Source of the DNA: Chrysophaeum taylorii
Taxonomy: Eukaryota; Sar; Pelagophyceae; Pelagomonadales; Pelagomonadaceae
Length of the DNA stretch: 64,000 nt
Direction of reading: 5' to 3'
Assembly: GCA_029834535.1 (NCBI GenBank)
Contig: JAQMWT010000024.1
Location: forward strand, 186,001-250,000
Part shown: positions 11,101 to 20,403 of the stretch, in pieces
Position numbering within the stretch: position 1 is the stretch's first letter
Layout: each line of letters starts with the position of its first letter
Program-made: the position numbers and the translations under genes
Notes under the pieces: generated by a model
Database searches by the model: none
Told to the model about the DNA's origin: nothing
What the model saw: the letters and a program-made list of their open reading frames with translations, nothing else

Positions 11101-11585
11101 GTTTCCGCCCCCGAAAAAATCACCTTCATACCCCACGCCCCGCTCTCGACCTTGCTCTTCACAAACTGCCGGAGTCGCTCGCCAACGCGGCACATGAATT
11201 CGGTGCCGGGCGTGATGCAGTTGGAATCGAAGCGCGAAGTCGAAGAACAAGAAGAATCACTATCCGCCGCCGCCGCCGCAAACCGTCGTGACCGCTGCTG
11301 GTTCAGCTTGGCGCGCGGCGCGACGCCGTCGATCGCGAGATACACCAACTTTTGCGGACGCACGATCTCGGTCACGATTCTGTCTACGTACGCGAATATT
11401 CGGTTCATCATTTCGACTTCGTCCACCACTTCCTGAACCTTGTTTCCGTGCGAGCACCCGTGGATGATCCCGTTCATGTCCAGGTACAAGTAGTCGAACT
11501 CGGGCATCAAACTCACCTCCCTGATCATCGAATTGATCTTCGGATACCTTTCGGACAACCACCGATAGAACCGGGGAACACCCAT
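7236..11585 (-). CDS. XRN1: XRN1-type 5'-3' exoribonuclease
   Basis: 1449 aa, apparently a single exon. It degrades 5'-monophosphorylated RNA after decapping, in the cytoplasm. The N-terminus (MGVPRFYRWLSERYP) and acidic active-site motifs of the XRN nuclease are all present: D36 in L-D-M-N-G-I-I-H, the A-I-D-G-V-A-P-R-A-K motif, G-E-G-E-H-K-I, G-N-D-A-D-L-I-M and V-G-N-D-F-L-P-H. The ISERYP-like start and the D1-SH3-like middle region favour XRN1 over nuclear XRN2. The last 350 residues are low-complexity: a Thr run, about 15 consecutive Asp, then a T-P-A-T-P-x-T repeat encoded by a minisatellite. The start codon lies 121 bp from the ATG I prefer for the divergent propeller gene. Human and yeast XRN1 are about 1500-1700 aa, so the length fits. 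Confidence 0.93.
7755..8050. repeat. Minisatellite encoding the Pro-Ala-Thr tail of XRN1
   Basis: About 20 degenerate units of 12-24 bp (GGTGTGGCTGGTGTG type on plus) give the T-P-A-T-P-P repeats on minus. The unit phase keeps the XRN1 frame open. Confidence 0.85.
8140..8187. repeat. (GTC)n trinucleotide repeat = poly-Asp tract of XRN1
   Basis: About 15 perfect GTC units on plus, read as GAC (Asp) by the minus-strand gene. A second run, (GTT)n at 8344-8372, encodes poly-Thr in the same protein. Confidence 0.92.
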
Positions 11586-11706
11586 CGCTTGCTCGGCGCT
11601 TCTTTTTGACTAGAATAGAATGCTTACCCAGCCTTTTGTTGTAATATTATTTAACGGTTTTAATCAACGAACCTCGCCTCTTTTGAGGCATTTATTTTTT
11701 ACAAAT

Positions 11707-12966
11707 ATGTCCACCGCGAACGACGACGACGACGACGACCAAGACGACGACGACGACGGAAACACCACCGTCCGCGCCGTCGACTGCGGCGGCGTCCAAG
11801 GCGGGGGCATGTGGTGGGGCATCGCGGAGTGCGCGGGCAAGCTGTACTGCGCGCCGCACTTCGCAGATTCGATTCTTGTGCTTGATGGCGCTCTCAACGC
11901 AGAAACGCGGACCATCGACTGTCCCCAAGGCATGTGGAAATGGAGCGGGATCGCGGCATTCGACGGCAAACTGTACTGCGCCCCGCACACAGCAGATTCG
12001 GTTTTGGTGATCGATCCCTCGACGAATTCGACGAGCAGGATCGAGTGCGGCGGCGTCCGAGGCCCCGAGAAATGGGCTGGCATCGCCGAGTGCGCGGGCA
12101 AGCTGTACTGCGCACCCTACAGCGCGGATTCAATACTCGTCATCGATCCCTCCAACGCAGACGCGCACACCATCGACTGCGGCGTTCGAGGCAAGGAAAA
12201 GTGGGCGGGCGTCGCGGCGTGCGAGGGAAAGCTATACTGCGCCCCTCACGCCGAAGACTCGATCCTGGTCATCGATCCATCCAACTTGGCTGCCACGCAC
12301 ACCATAGACTGTCCCCAAGGCATGTGGAAGTGGAGTGGAATCGCAGCATTCGACGGCAAACTGTACTGCGCGCCTTACTGCGCAGATTCGGTTTTGGTGA
12401 TCGATCCCTCCACGAATGTGACGCGCACCATCGACTGCGGCGGCGTTCGAGGCCCCGAGAAGTGGGCTGGCATCGCCGAGTGCGCGGGCCACCTGTTCTG
12501 CGCGCCCTGCAACGCGGACTCGATACTCGTCGTCGATCCGTCCGCCGCTTCCGCCCGCGCCGTCGACTGCGGCATTCGCGGATACGCCAAGTGGGCTGGC
12601 ATCGCGGAATGCAGGGGCAAGCTCTACTGCGCCCCCGACAGCGCAGATTCGATGCTGGTATTTGACCCCCGCGACGAAGAAAACCTGCCTCTTCGAGACG
12701 CGTCCCCCGCCGAGGGGGGGAGGTTCGAAGATGCCGACGGCGTGCTGCAATGCCACGTGAACGCCCAGGCCCCGATGTTCGCTCTAAATCGCAGACACGA
12801 AAGTGCGAGCGAATCTGGTTTTGTCGATTTTCTCTTCGAACCCGCGCGCCAGGCGATGGCCCTATTCCGCGTCTCGTCGTCGGACGCGACGCGCTCTGCC
12901 GAAACCTCGTGTTTCTACGGGTGCCTATTTCCCGCAGTAAATGGCAACTCGCGGACATACCGTTGA
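11707..12966 (+). CDS. Beta-propeller protein of seven KLYCAP repeats
   Basis: 419 aa from ATG 11707. An in-frame ATG at 11620 would add 29 residues but leave only 34 bp to the divergent XRN1 start. After an Asp-rich N-terminus come seven repeats of about 46 aa, each with W-x-G-I-A-x-x-x-G-K-L-Y-C-A-P-x-x-A-D-S-x-L-V-I-D-P. Seven blades fit a closed kelch/NHL-like propeller, usually a binding scaffold. Two repeat subtypes alternate (M-W-K-W-S-G and E-K-W-A-G). The blades around 11930-12010 and 12320-12400 are almost identical in DNA, so the array has expanded recently by unequal exchange. The last 75 residues leave the repeat and end at 12966; they may be a distinct C-terminal tail or intron read-through. 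No signal peptide is seen. Partner unknown. Confidence 0.75.
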   Translation: MSTANDDDDDDQDDDDDGNTTVRAVDCGGVQGGGMWWGIAECAGKLYCAPHFADSILVLDGALNAETRTIDCPQGMWKWSGIAAFDGKLYCAPHTADSVLVIDPSTNSTSRIECGGVRGPEKWAGIAECAGKLYCAPYSADSILVIDPSNADAHTIDCGVRGKEKWAGVAACEGKLYCAPHAEDSILVIDPSNLAATHTIDCPQGMWKWSGIAAFDGKLYCAPYCADSVLVIDPSTNVTRTIDCGGVRGPEKWAGIAECAGHLFCAPCNADSILVVDPSAASARAVDCGIRGYAKWAGIAECRGKLYCAPDSADSMLVFDPRDEENLPLRDASPAEGGRFEDADGVLQCHVNAQAPMFALNRRHESASESGFVDFLFEPARQAMALFRVSSSDATRSAETSCFYGCLFPAVNGNSRTYR

Positions 12967-14389
12967 CACTGCTCTTGGCGTCCGAAGAAATCGAGGAACC
13001 AGCCTTTCGTACCTCTAGACTCCCTCGCGTTTCTTCTCCTATTGATTCTTCTTTCGCCTGCCTTGTTTTTCTCCCTGATTGATCAATGATATGATCATCG
13101 ACTCCTCCTTGCGTGACTTTTATCATTGTCGGCTAGAGTATCACCTTTGGACGCCCACAACATGCTGGATCACGTCTAGCGAACGACCTACTTAACAAGG
13201 TGGCGAGCTACGTGGGGCAGGCACCAGCAGAAGCCTTATTATGCTGCTGCAGCACTCATATGCAAGGCCTCTCCACTCATATGGGGGCGGCCTCTTATTC
13301 TTTTGTGCCTTACGCCTCTGAGCGGCTGTCGCACCTCTCCTCGAAACCAGCTGACGTTGCACTTTTTTTTTTGACAGACACGCGTCTCTTCTCGCCGACT
13401 TCTTGCCGCTGCCGTCCGTCCCCCAAGGAGGAGGAGGAGGAGGAGGAGGAGGCTTCCCTTTCCTCCTCAGCTGTTTGCGTCGCTATTCATCATACTTTCC
13501 CCTTCTTAACACGGAACGGCTCGCCCACCTTTTTTTTTTTTTTGTGCTCTGGGTGATGAAATGCCACCTACCTCTTCTTCAGAAAATTTCTTGAGCATGA
13601 GTTTTACCCCAGGGTTGGGACGCCGCGCTACGAAAACCAACCCCCAGAAAAAACCTTACGAGAGTTACGACGCGTAACCCTTTTTTCGCTACGTGTTGAC
13701 AGACAGTTTAATAATAATACCGACAAAACTACTACTTTAATCCATGGATTTTAAGGTTTAAACCGGTTTAAAACTGTCCAATACTCAGGGCCGTTGTTTT
13801 TTTTTAATATCTATTCTCAGGGCCGTTTTTTTTCCGACCGCCACCACGTCATGCCACGTAAGCTTCCCCCCCGGCCCCTGTGCTTGTTTTTTTTTCGCAG
13901 CTCGCCCTAGAGAGATTCTCCTCCCCTTCCTTTTTATCTCTCTTTCCTCTTTATTTCGCTTTCGCACGCTCGCTGCGGTGACCAGTTCCTCTCTCCTCGC
14001 ACGAGCCGTTCGTTCGTCTTGCGGGTCGCACCGGTCCGTAGGTTTGACTTCCTGACGACTCTGCACAGAGCCCACGCCATGCAGCTAGAGAGAGGTTTCC
14101 TTCCTCCTATAGATGACGAGCCTTCCTTTCTTTCTTCGGCGCGCCCTAGTGGGTACATCCGATCCTCTCCGATCACGCGCCCGGCGCGACCTTAGCGCGC
14201 GAAGCGACGTAGCGCGCAGCACCTGGGGAGAGCACTGTTCTAACCTCCGCCCAAAGTACCTACCTATAGGACGCAAGACTGCTTCGGGTACCATATCTCC
14301 TTCACTCTACAGGGTATGACGCATTATATTTTCCATTCTCTTGGCCGCGCACATAACATAATCCCCTTGTGGAGCTTGGCTGCCCGAAA
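12967..14389. other. Intergenic stretch, no gene supported
   Basis: It holds a (GGA)n run at 13428-13450, several poly-T runs (13367, 13531, 13799) and A+T-rich sequence at 13600-13800. Open frames on either strand are short and low in complexity. Confidence 0.4.
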
Positions 14390-15626
14390 ACTTGTCGGGC
14401 ACGGCGTCGCAGCCCCGCCGAGCATCCCCCTGCAAGGATCATGGGCTGCAAGGTCGTTTAACTGCTGCGCGCGGGTGAGCGGCCAGGTGGGGGCTTGGGC
14501 GACAAAGGGTACCTCGCATTGAGAACAGAAGAGGGCTCCGCCGAAGGTCCCCCGAGCGCGCAACACAGCCCTCACCATCACACCCACAAGTTGGACTAGC
14601 TCGGGACTCGTATGGGTCCGCGGTTCACAAAGAGCTGGTCTTGCGACGGAGATATTATATTCTAATCAAGGTTTGTTGACCAAGCACGGACTGCTTGTCG
14701 ATCCACGTTCGAGACGGTGTCGACGTTCGTTCGGGGCCACTCGAGACGACACCAGCAAGGCCAATAGGCCCGTGGGTATGCGTCGGAATGGGTGGACTTG
14801 GGGCTGGCGGGTGCCAAAACCCCAGGGGGCGAGGCCACGGCGCACAGCGCGCACGGCATATACGAGAAGGCCGCCGTCCTCGTCAGGCACGTCGAAGTTG
14901 CCGGCATCGCTGTCAACCCGGCTATCCTCCTTGTCGGCAGCACCCGAGTCGGCGCCTTGGGCCGCCCGACGGCTCGAGCTGGAGGCAGGAAAAGCAGTTT
15001 GTCCACACGACGACTACTGGCGTTTCCTTGTTATTCTTGGCGATGGTGCCGGTGGAGCAATATATGAAGGATCGCAGCTGGTCCGGAAGGAGCTTCGACG
15101 GCGTTCCCGCCACTGCGAATGCCCGAGTCGCGAATCATCAGTGGCGCAGAGCGCCACAGATGTGTCGCCGAAGGGGAGGAGTGCGACGGCACGGCGGAAC
15201 TTGTCGCCCTCCCGCGTGGCGCCCGCCGATCAGATGCTTTTGATGCCCCCCGCGTCGTTGACAAGCACTTGCAGCGCCGCGCGACCCACCCTTGGTTGCG
15301 TGTTTGGCCACTGGGGCGCTTGGCTCCAAAGCGTCCAGCGCGCCGAAAGTGCCCAGCTGCTGAGTGGTCAAAGGTGTGACCGCCAAGACACCGTTCTGGT
15401 CTATATTCCTCAGGGCTGCCAGCGCAGTGCGCCGCGAGCGCTGGCCTACCGAGAATGAGCATCACTCAGGGGCGCGGTTTCGGCAACTTGCAAAACACGT
15501 GCCCCAGTCTTCAAGCCTCCCCCTTTGCAGTCATTCGGCACAAAAGAATTGCCCCAAATTTCACCTCGCCTGAGGCGTTGCACTCGACGCGACTAACACC
15601 GAGCTCGAGCTGAGGACGCTGATATT
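14390..15626. other. 5' flank of NRPS-like gene copy 1
   Basis: Shared with 24446-25665. Several frames are open on both strands, for example minus 14662-15006 and plus 14673-15458, but indels between the two copies break all of them, so I call no gene. The last 60 bp before the ATG are identical in both copies and probably hold the core promoter or leader. Confidence 0.4.
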
Positions 15627-18319
15627 ATGACGTCGAGGAAGCCGCACCGGAGACGCGGCCCCTGGAGCGACGAAGCGAGCTGGCAGGCACAAGCGCGCAA
15701 GACGACAACTGCGCTCGACAAGGAAACCTTCCTCACATGGCTCGATGGCGATGGAGCCGAAGTTGCCAATCTGTCGTATGGCGGGGTCTGGAGCCGCTCG
15801 GCTTTCGTGGCCAAGTGGCTCCTCGGGGACGTCGGTCTCGCGCCGGGCGATCGTTCTATGCTTGTATACGCTCCGGGGCCCGAGTTCTTCGTCGCATTCG
15901 TCGCGTGTCTTCGCGCCGGCGTCTTGGCCGTGCCGAATTACCCTCCCGATCCGGCCAACCTTCGACTTGGCCTCGAGAAGCTGGACCTCGTAAGTACGAG
16001 CTGTGGAGCCGAGGTGGGCCTTACTGGCAGCGCCGTGTATAAGCTGCGCCTGACGACGAGCATAAGAAATACGTGGCCAGATTTACGCTGGCACAACACT
16101 GACGGTCTGGGCGATGACCCACATCCATCGCTATTCCATCGGCTGGTGAGTTCACACACGGAGTTTTTCCGGTCAACGTCTAATCGCTACGACGTCCTAA
16201 GTGAATATTCCACCTCGGGTTTCGTGGACGAGCCTCCCCGACCGGAGGATGCCTCGCAGAATGTCGCCCTAGTCTCGCTCGGCTCGACCTCCAGCGCGGG
16301 ATCGAGCAAGTCGCGTTTTGACGGCCAGCATGACGTCGCACGTATATTGCCCCTTTGCTCGCAGAACGACGAACAACAGAGCAGCGCTTTTCTCGACCAA
16401 GCCTCAAACGGCTCTATAGCCTTCCTGCAATTTACGTCTGGATCCACGGGGTGCGCCGCCTTGATGCAAAGCACGCTCTTGACTCGTCTTGTCACTGGCA
16501 GGGACCCTAAGGGCGTCATGATTTCGCACGGTAACATCTGGCACAATGTTAACGAAATCTACTTGCCTGGCCAGCACAAGTTTCTCGGGGGCCGCATGGA
16601 CGAGGATGCTGTCGCACGCTTGCACGACCTGGCGGAGCCGTCGGCACGCGTCGTCGCGGTCAGCTGGCTACCGCAGTTCCATGATACCGGCCTGATGCTC
16701 ATGCTCCTCGGACCATTCCTCGCTGGCTATCACCAGTGTCGGCGCATAATCTGACACGCCTTTGAAACGAATCTCGATGTGTTAAATTGTTGTTTATGAC
16801 CGAGGAAAACTTCTGCACAGGCTACCACATGGTCAACTTCTCGCCGCTTTCGTTCCTCGCCGACCCTCTCATGTGGCTGCGCGCCGTGTCCAAGTATCGC
16901 GCCACCTGGACGGCCTCGCCAGACTTTGGCTACCGGCTGTGCACGAAGCGAGCGGCCGACTCTGACATCAGCGACATCGACCTCAGCTGCCTGGTCTACT
17001 GCGTTGGCGGCGTCGGGCAGCGGTGCGTGCTTTCCTTGACGAGTTCACAACCTCCGACAAACAACCCAACAGATGCGTGCCGTCGCTCCTCCGCGAGTTC
17101 GCCGCGTACTTCACCTTCCACTGCAAGCTGCCAGACGATGGTAACCGAAGCATCTTCGTGCCGAATTATGGCCTTGCGGAGCATGTCGTGGCGACATGTG
17201 GCGAGAATGACGGCCTTATCGCGTCTCGTCGACGGCCCGATCTCATCTCGTGTGGGTCCGACTTCATCGTTGACCTCCGTATTGTTGATGTGGAGACCCA
17301 AGGCGTCGTCGCCGACGGTTCGCCCGGCGAGCTGTGGTTGAGCTCGGACTCGGTCGCCCAAGGCTACTGGGGTAAGCCCGAGCTGAGCGACGCGACCTTC
17401 CGCGCCCGACTCAATCCAGACGACGGAAACGTGTATCTGAGGACTGGCGACGAAGCGTTCATAGAGCAGGGCCGACTGTTCATATGCGGGCGGATTAAAG
17501 ACTTGATCATCATCGGCGGCGAAAACTATTATAGTGATGACGTCGAAGTGGCTGCGACGGAGTCCATGGTTGATGCCGTGAGACCGGGATGTATCGCGGC
17601 CTTTGCCCTCATCAACACCGACGATGATAGTGAGTGTCTGTGCATCGTACTCGAAGTCCGCGACAACGCCGAATCTCAATGCAAAAATCTCGTGTCGACG
17701 CTTACAACGAGCGTTGCCAGGGTTGTTGGTTTGAGACCACGGCGCGTGGTGTTTATCAAGCAGAAGTCGATTTTAAAGACGACGAGCGGGAAGTTGCGGC
17801 GCCGGGCCATTCGAGACGCGCTATTGGCCGAAGAGCTCCAAGTGGTCTTTGATTCAAATCCGACGCTCGGCGTGCGACGGCAAGCGCCCCCGGGTGGTGA
17901 TGAGCACAATGTGGCAGAAGACAACGCGAGCGTTATACATTTGTTGGGGCGGCTTGTCAGCTGTATGGGTGGTGATTCGAACCACTCCTCGAACTCGGCG
18001 AGCGTGCTACCACCGGAGCAGACGTACAGAGATGCTTCGCCAAGAATCATTCCGGCATTAAAGTGGTCCGAATGCTTGCTTGCAGAATCTGAGGCTCGGG
18101 GACGACTCTACGAGTTTTCTGACTTTTTGGGGGTCTGGGAAGTGCTCGACGACCATTACGCAATTCGACGCTTCCACATCAAGGCCGAAAACACAATCGA
18201 TGACAGTCGAACCAGAGTTGATGTTTTCATTTTTTGGCAATACCGTGTCCCTGTGCGATGTCACCGCGTGTGCTGATGTGGTTGGTGTGCCGGTTTGGCA
18301 CTGTTTGGCTCTTCGTTGA
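15627..18319 (+). CDS. NRPS-like gene copy 1, N-terminal exons: fatty-acyl-AMP ligase-like adenylation domain
   Basis: Starts at ATG 15627. Adenylation motifs in order: P-G-x-E-F-F-V-A-F-V-A-C-L-R-A-G near residue 90, core A3 T-S-G-S-T-G-D-P-K-G-V-M, S-W-L-P-Q-F-H-D-T-G-L (FAAL hallmark), Y-G-L-A-E (A5), T-G-D-E-A (A7), G-R-I-K-D-L-I-I-I-G-G-E-N-Y-Y (A8) and T-S-G-K-L-R-R (A10 Lys). The A3 motif is complete only after removing intron 16451-16501 (51 nt), and the A4/A5 link needs intron 17023-17072 (50 nt). A third intron lies around 16736-16820. The domain would form an acyl-adenylate from a carboxylic acid and ATP. About 50 extra residues lie before A3. The end of this part (18080-18319) changes frame, so one more intron is likely. 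Acyl rather than amino-acid substrate is inferred from the FAAL-like motifs. Confidence 0.8.
16451..16501 (+). other. Intron within the adenylation A3 motif (51 nt)
   Basis: GTGCGC donor and GGCAG acceptor, phase 2. Removal restores S-T-G-D-P-K-G-V. Equivalent intron in copy 2: 26490-26540. Confidence 0.8.
17023..17072 (+). other. Intron after V-G-G-V-G-Q (50 nt)
   Basis: GTGCGT donor and AACAG acceptor, phase 2. Removal gives G-Q-R-C-V-P-S-L-L-R-E-F. In copy 2 this intron (27062-27108) is three bases shorter, so it is non-coding. Its first 24 nt resemble the first 28 nt of the next exon. Confidence 0.8.
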
Positions 18320-18380
18320 AGGCGCACAGCCGCGTGCATGTTTGTGATTGTTGTGAACAACAACACTCGCGAACAACTTA

Positions 18381-20358
18381 ATGGGGGCACACAGTGTGGC
18401 CAGGTATATAACGTCGAGCTCAGGTGAGAATATTTATCGCCAGCACCATCTGGGCTGTGGGCGCTGCGCGCACGAAGCTGCTGTCGTGGCAAAGGTAGTA
18501 ATATCGAAAGATGACGCTGAGACGCGGCCCAATGTTCAAGAAGATATAATTGCGCAATTGCCGCACGAGGTCTATGTGCTCATCCTCCATCAGAACGGTG
18601 TCGTAAAGTTCGCCCCGCACGCCGCGAGCTCGCGGCTCCTCCTCGCGGCGCTTGATAGCTGTGACAGCCTCGACGCCGAGATGAATCTCGCGCAATCGGC
18701 AGCGTCGAGCAGAGAGACATGAATGGTGTTGTGTGTGTGCGAGTTCCTCGTGATGTCTCGATCCTAGGCACGCTGAAAAGTTTGGCTGCTTCTGTTTTGG
18801 CATCGTTGTCGGCGAGGGCCAAGATCGCAGGATGATGCGCTGCAACCGCTGGGCTACAGACAACCGTTATTTCTGGTCAGCTGTCAATATTACGACTGAC
18901 TTTCGGCCAGATGAAGTCGGTAAGCATCTAATCGCCCCCGGCCTCGCAGCACACCTCGGCGTCGATGGGGCTACGCCGTCAGGCGCACTCCGCGACACCA
19001 TCGTCGCCCTTTTGGAGGAAGATAATGACCAGGAAGCCACTGCTACGCGAGCAGCGAGGGCGGTCGCTGAGCCAAATGCCGATAGCTTCTTATTGGCGGG
19101 GCAATCTGGGAGCTGCAAAGAATTGTATCCTCTCGGCGTGGCCTTCATCGAGCGAGTAGCGAAGCAAATCATCGGCCTATTCCCCCCCGAGACCTCACTG
19201 AAAGAGCACCCTGCGATGCCAGAGGTGTTTCGACTGCTTGCCGTCGAAGACGATTTGATGCCACGTCTCGTTTACGACGAGTCTGTCGTCGATGTCGCAG
19301 CTTTCGTCGAGGCAGTCAAGTCAAACGTCATCAGGATGCCCGTGATTCTGCAAGTTGCACAAGAACTCGAGATTCAGCGTCCTGGCCGCGACCTTCCTGT
19401 TTCGGACGGGCGTGCCGCCGCCGACCTGCAAGGCGCGGTCATCTATTGTTTCGCCCTTCACACACTCGGGATATCGATGTTGCGTCTGTCTGAGCCAGGT
19501 GGTAGCTCAGACTTTATGGTCGATTTCATGAAGGCGCAAGAAGCCGCCATAAATCGTGCTAACAATGCCTTAAAAGTGAACACGTCGTCACCCTTTGAGT
19601 AAGCCTGTCACGTATTCCATTCGATCCAACGCACATCAAACGCAGGCTCATGAAACATGAAGCAGTCACATCAGCTGCGCTAGGGTGCACAGAGACGAGG
19701 CGCGATCCAAGTCAACTCGCGAGTGCGCGTGCTGCCGCGAGGCTGCTCGCGGACAATATCATCATGGCTGCCATCGAGGACGTATCTAAAAAAAATGATC
19801 GAAACGCTCGCGCGACACCAGAGTCCGTGCTACATTAATGGTGTAAAGAGCGAAACAAGCATGCGTGTCAGTTAAGGGATGACAACTGCCATCTCAGGCG
19901 CTGGTTTCGAACTCGCCTACTGGAGCTGTGTGATTAACCAACCAACTGCACGCGTGGAAATTTCCACGAGCACAGAGTATTCGGGTGTCACCGATCTGTT
20001 GCGCATTGATATGTCCCCAGATTTGATGTCTGAGTGGGTTCAAATATATATAACGTGGAATCTGACGTTCGGGCTTACAGAACCCCGCCCGTTTCTACCT
20101 CATGCTGCGAAGCTTTTGGTGCCATGCATGCTTTCGTTAGCGAACGAAGACCCATCATATTTTCTGTGGATGCGCATGCTCACGCTAAACGCGCACAGTG
20201 GTATGCTGGCTTGTCACCCCGAGCTTAAGCAGATTTCAGCGGCGACATACGATTGGCGATCGGCAGAGACGAGCTCTGTCTTGGGCGAGCTGAACGAGCG
20301 TCTTGCGTGCCATACTGAGTCGTTTAGCCCTTTTGACTTTGGCAATCAAAGCACTTAG
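18381..20358 (+). CDS. NRPS-like gene copy 1, middle region of unknown function
   Basis: Four successive open blocks, at 18381-18722, 18832-19602, 19650-19838 and 19879-20358, are all conserved in copy 2, so they are exons rather than chance. The longest (257 codons) is helical and acidic, with segments such as E-L-Y-P-L-G-V-A-F-I-E-R-V-A-K and F-V-E-A-V-K-S-N. The last contains W-V-Q-I-Y-I-T-W-N-L-T-F-G. I recognise no condensation, thioesterase, reductase or methyltransferase motif. It sits where an NRPS would carry a condensation or tailoring domain, so a new or highly diverged acyl-modifying domain is possible. Joins between blocks are not resolved. Divergence between copies is greatest here. 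Confidence 0.5.
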
Positions 20359-20403
20359 TACGCGCGCGTGTGTGTGTGCAATTCTCCCACAGTTACGTGA
20401 AAG

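Noticed and set aside
9564-11291. 575-codon open frame on the plus strand
   Set aside because: Antisense to the XRN1 nuclease domain; low-complexity Arg-rich translation.
12269-13126. 285-codon minus frame
   Set aside because: Antisense to the propeller repeats; regular repeats keep all frames open.
14673-15458. 261-codon plus frame upstream of NRPS-like copy 1
   Set aside because: Indels against the copy at 24700-25500 break this frame, so it is not conserved coding sequence.
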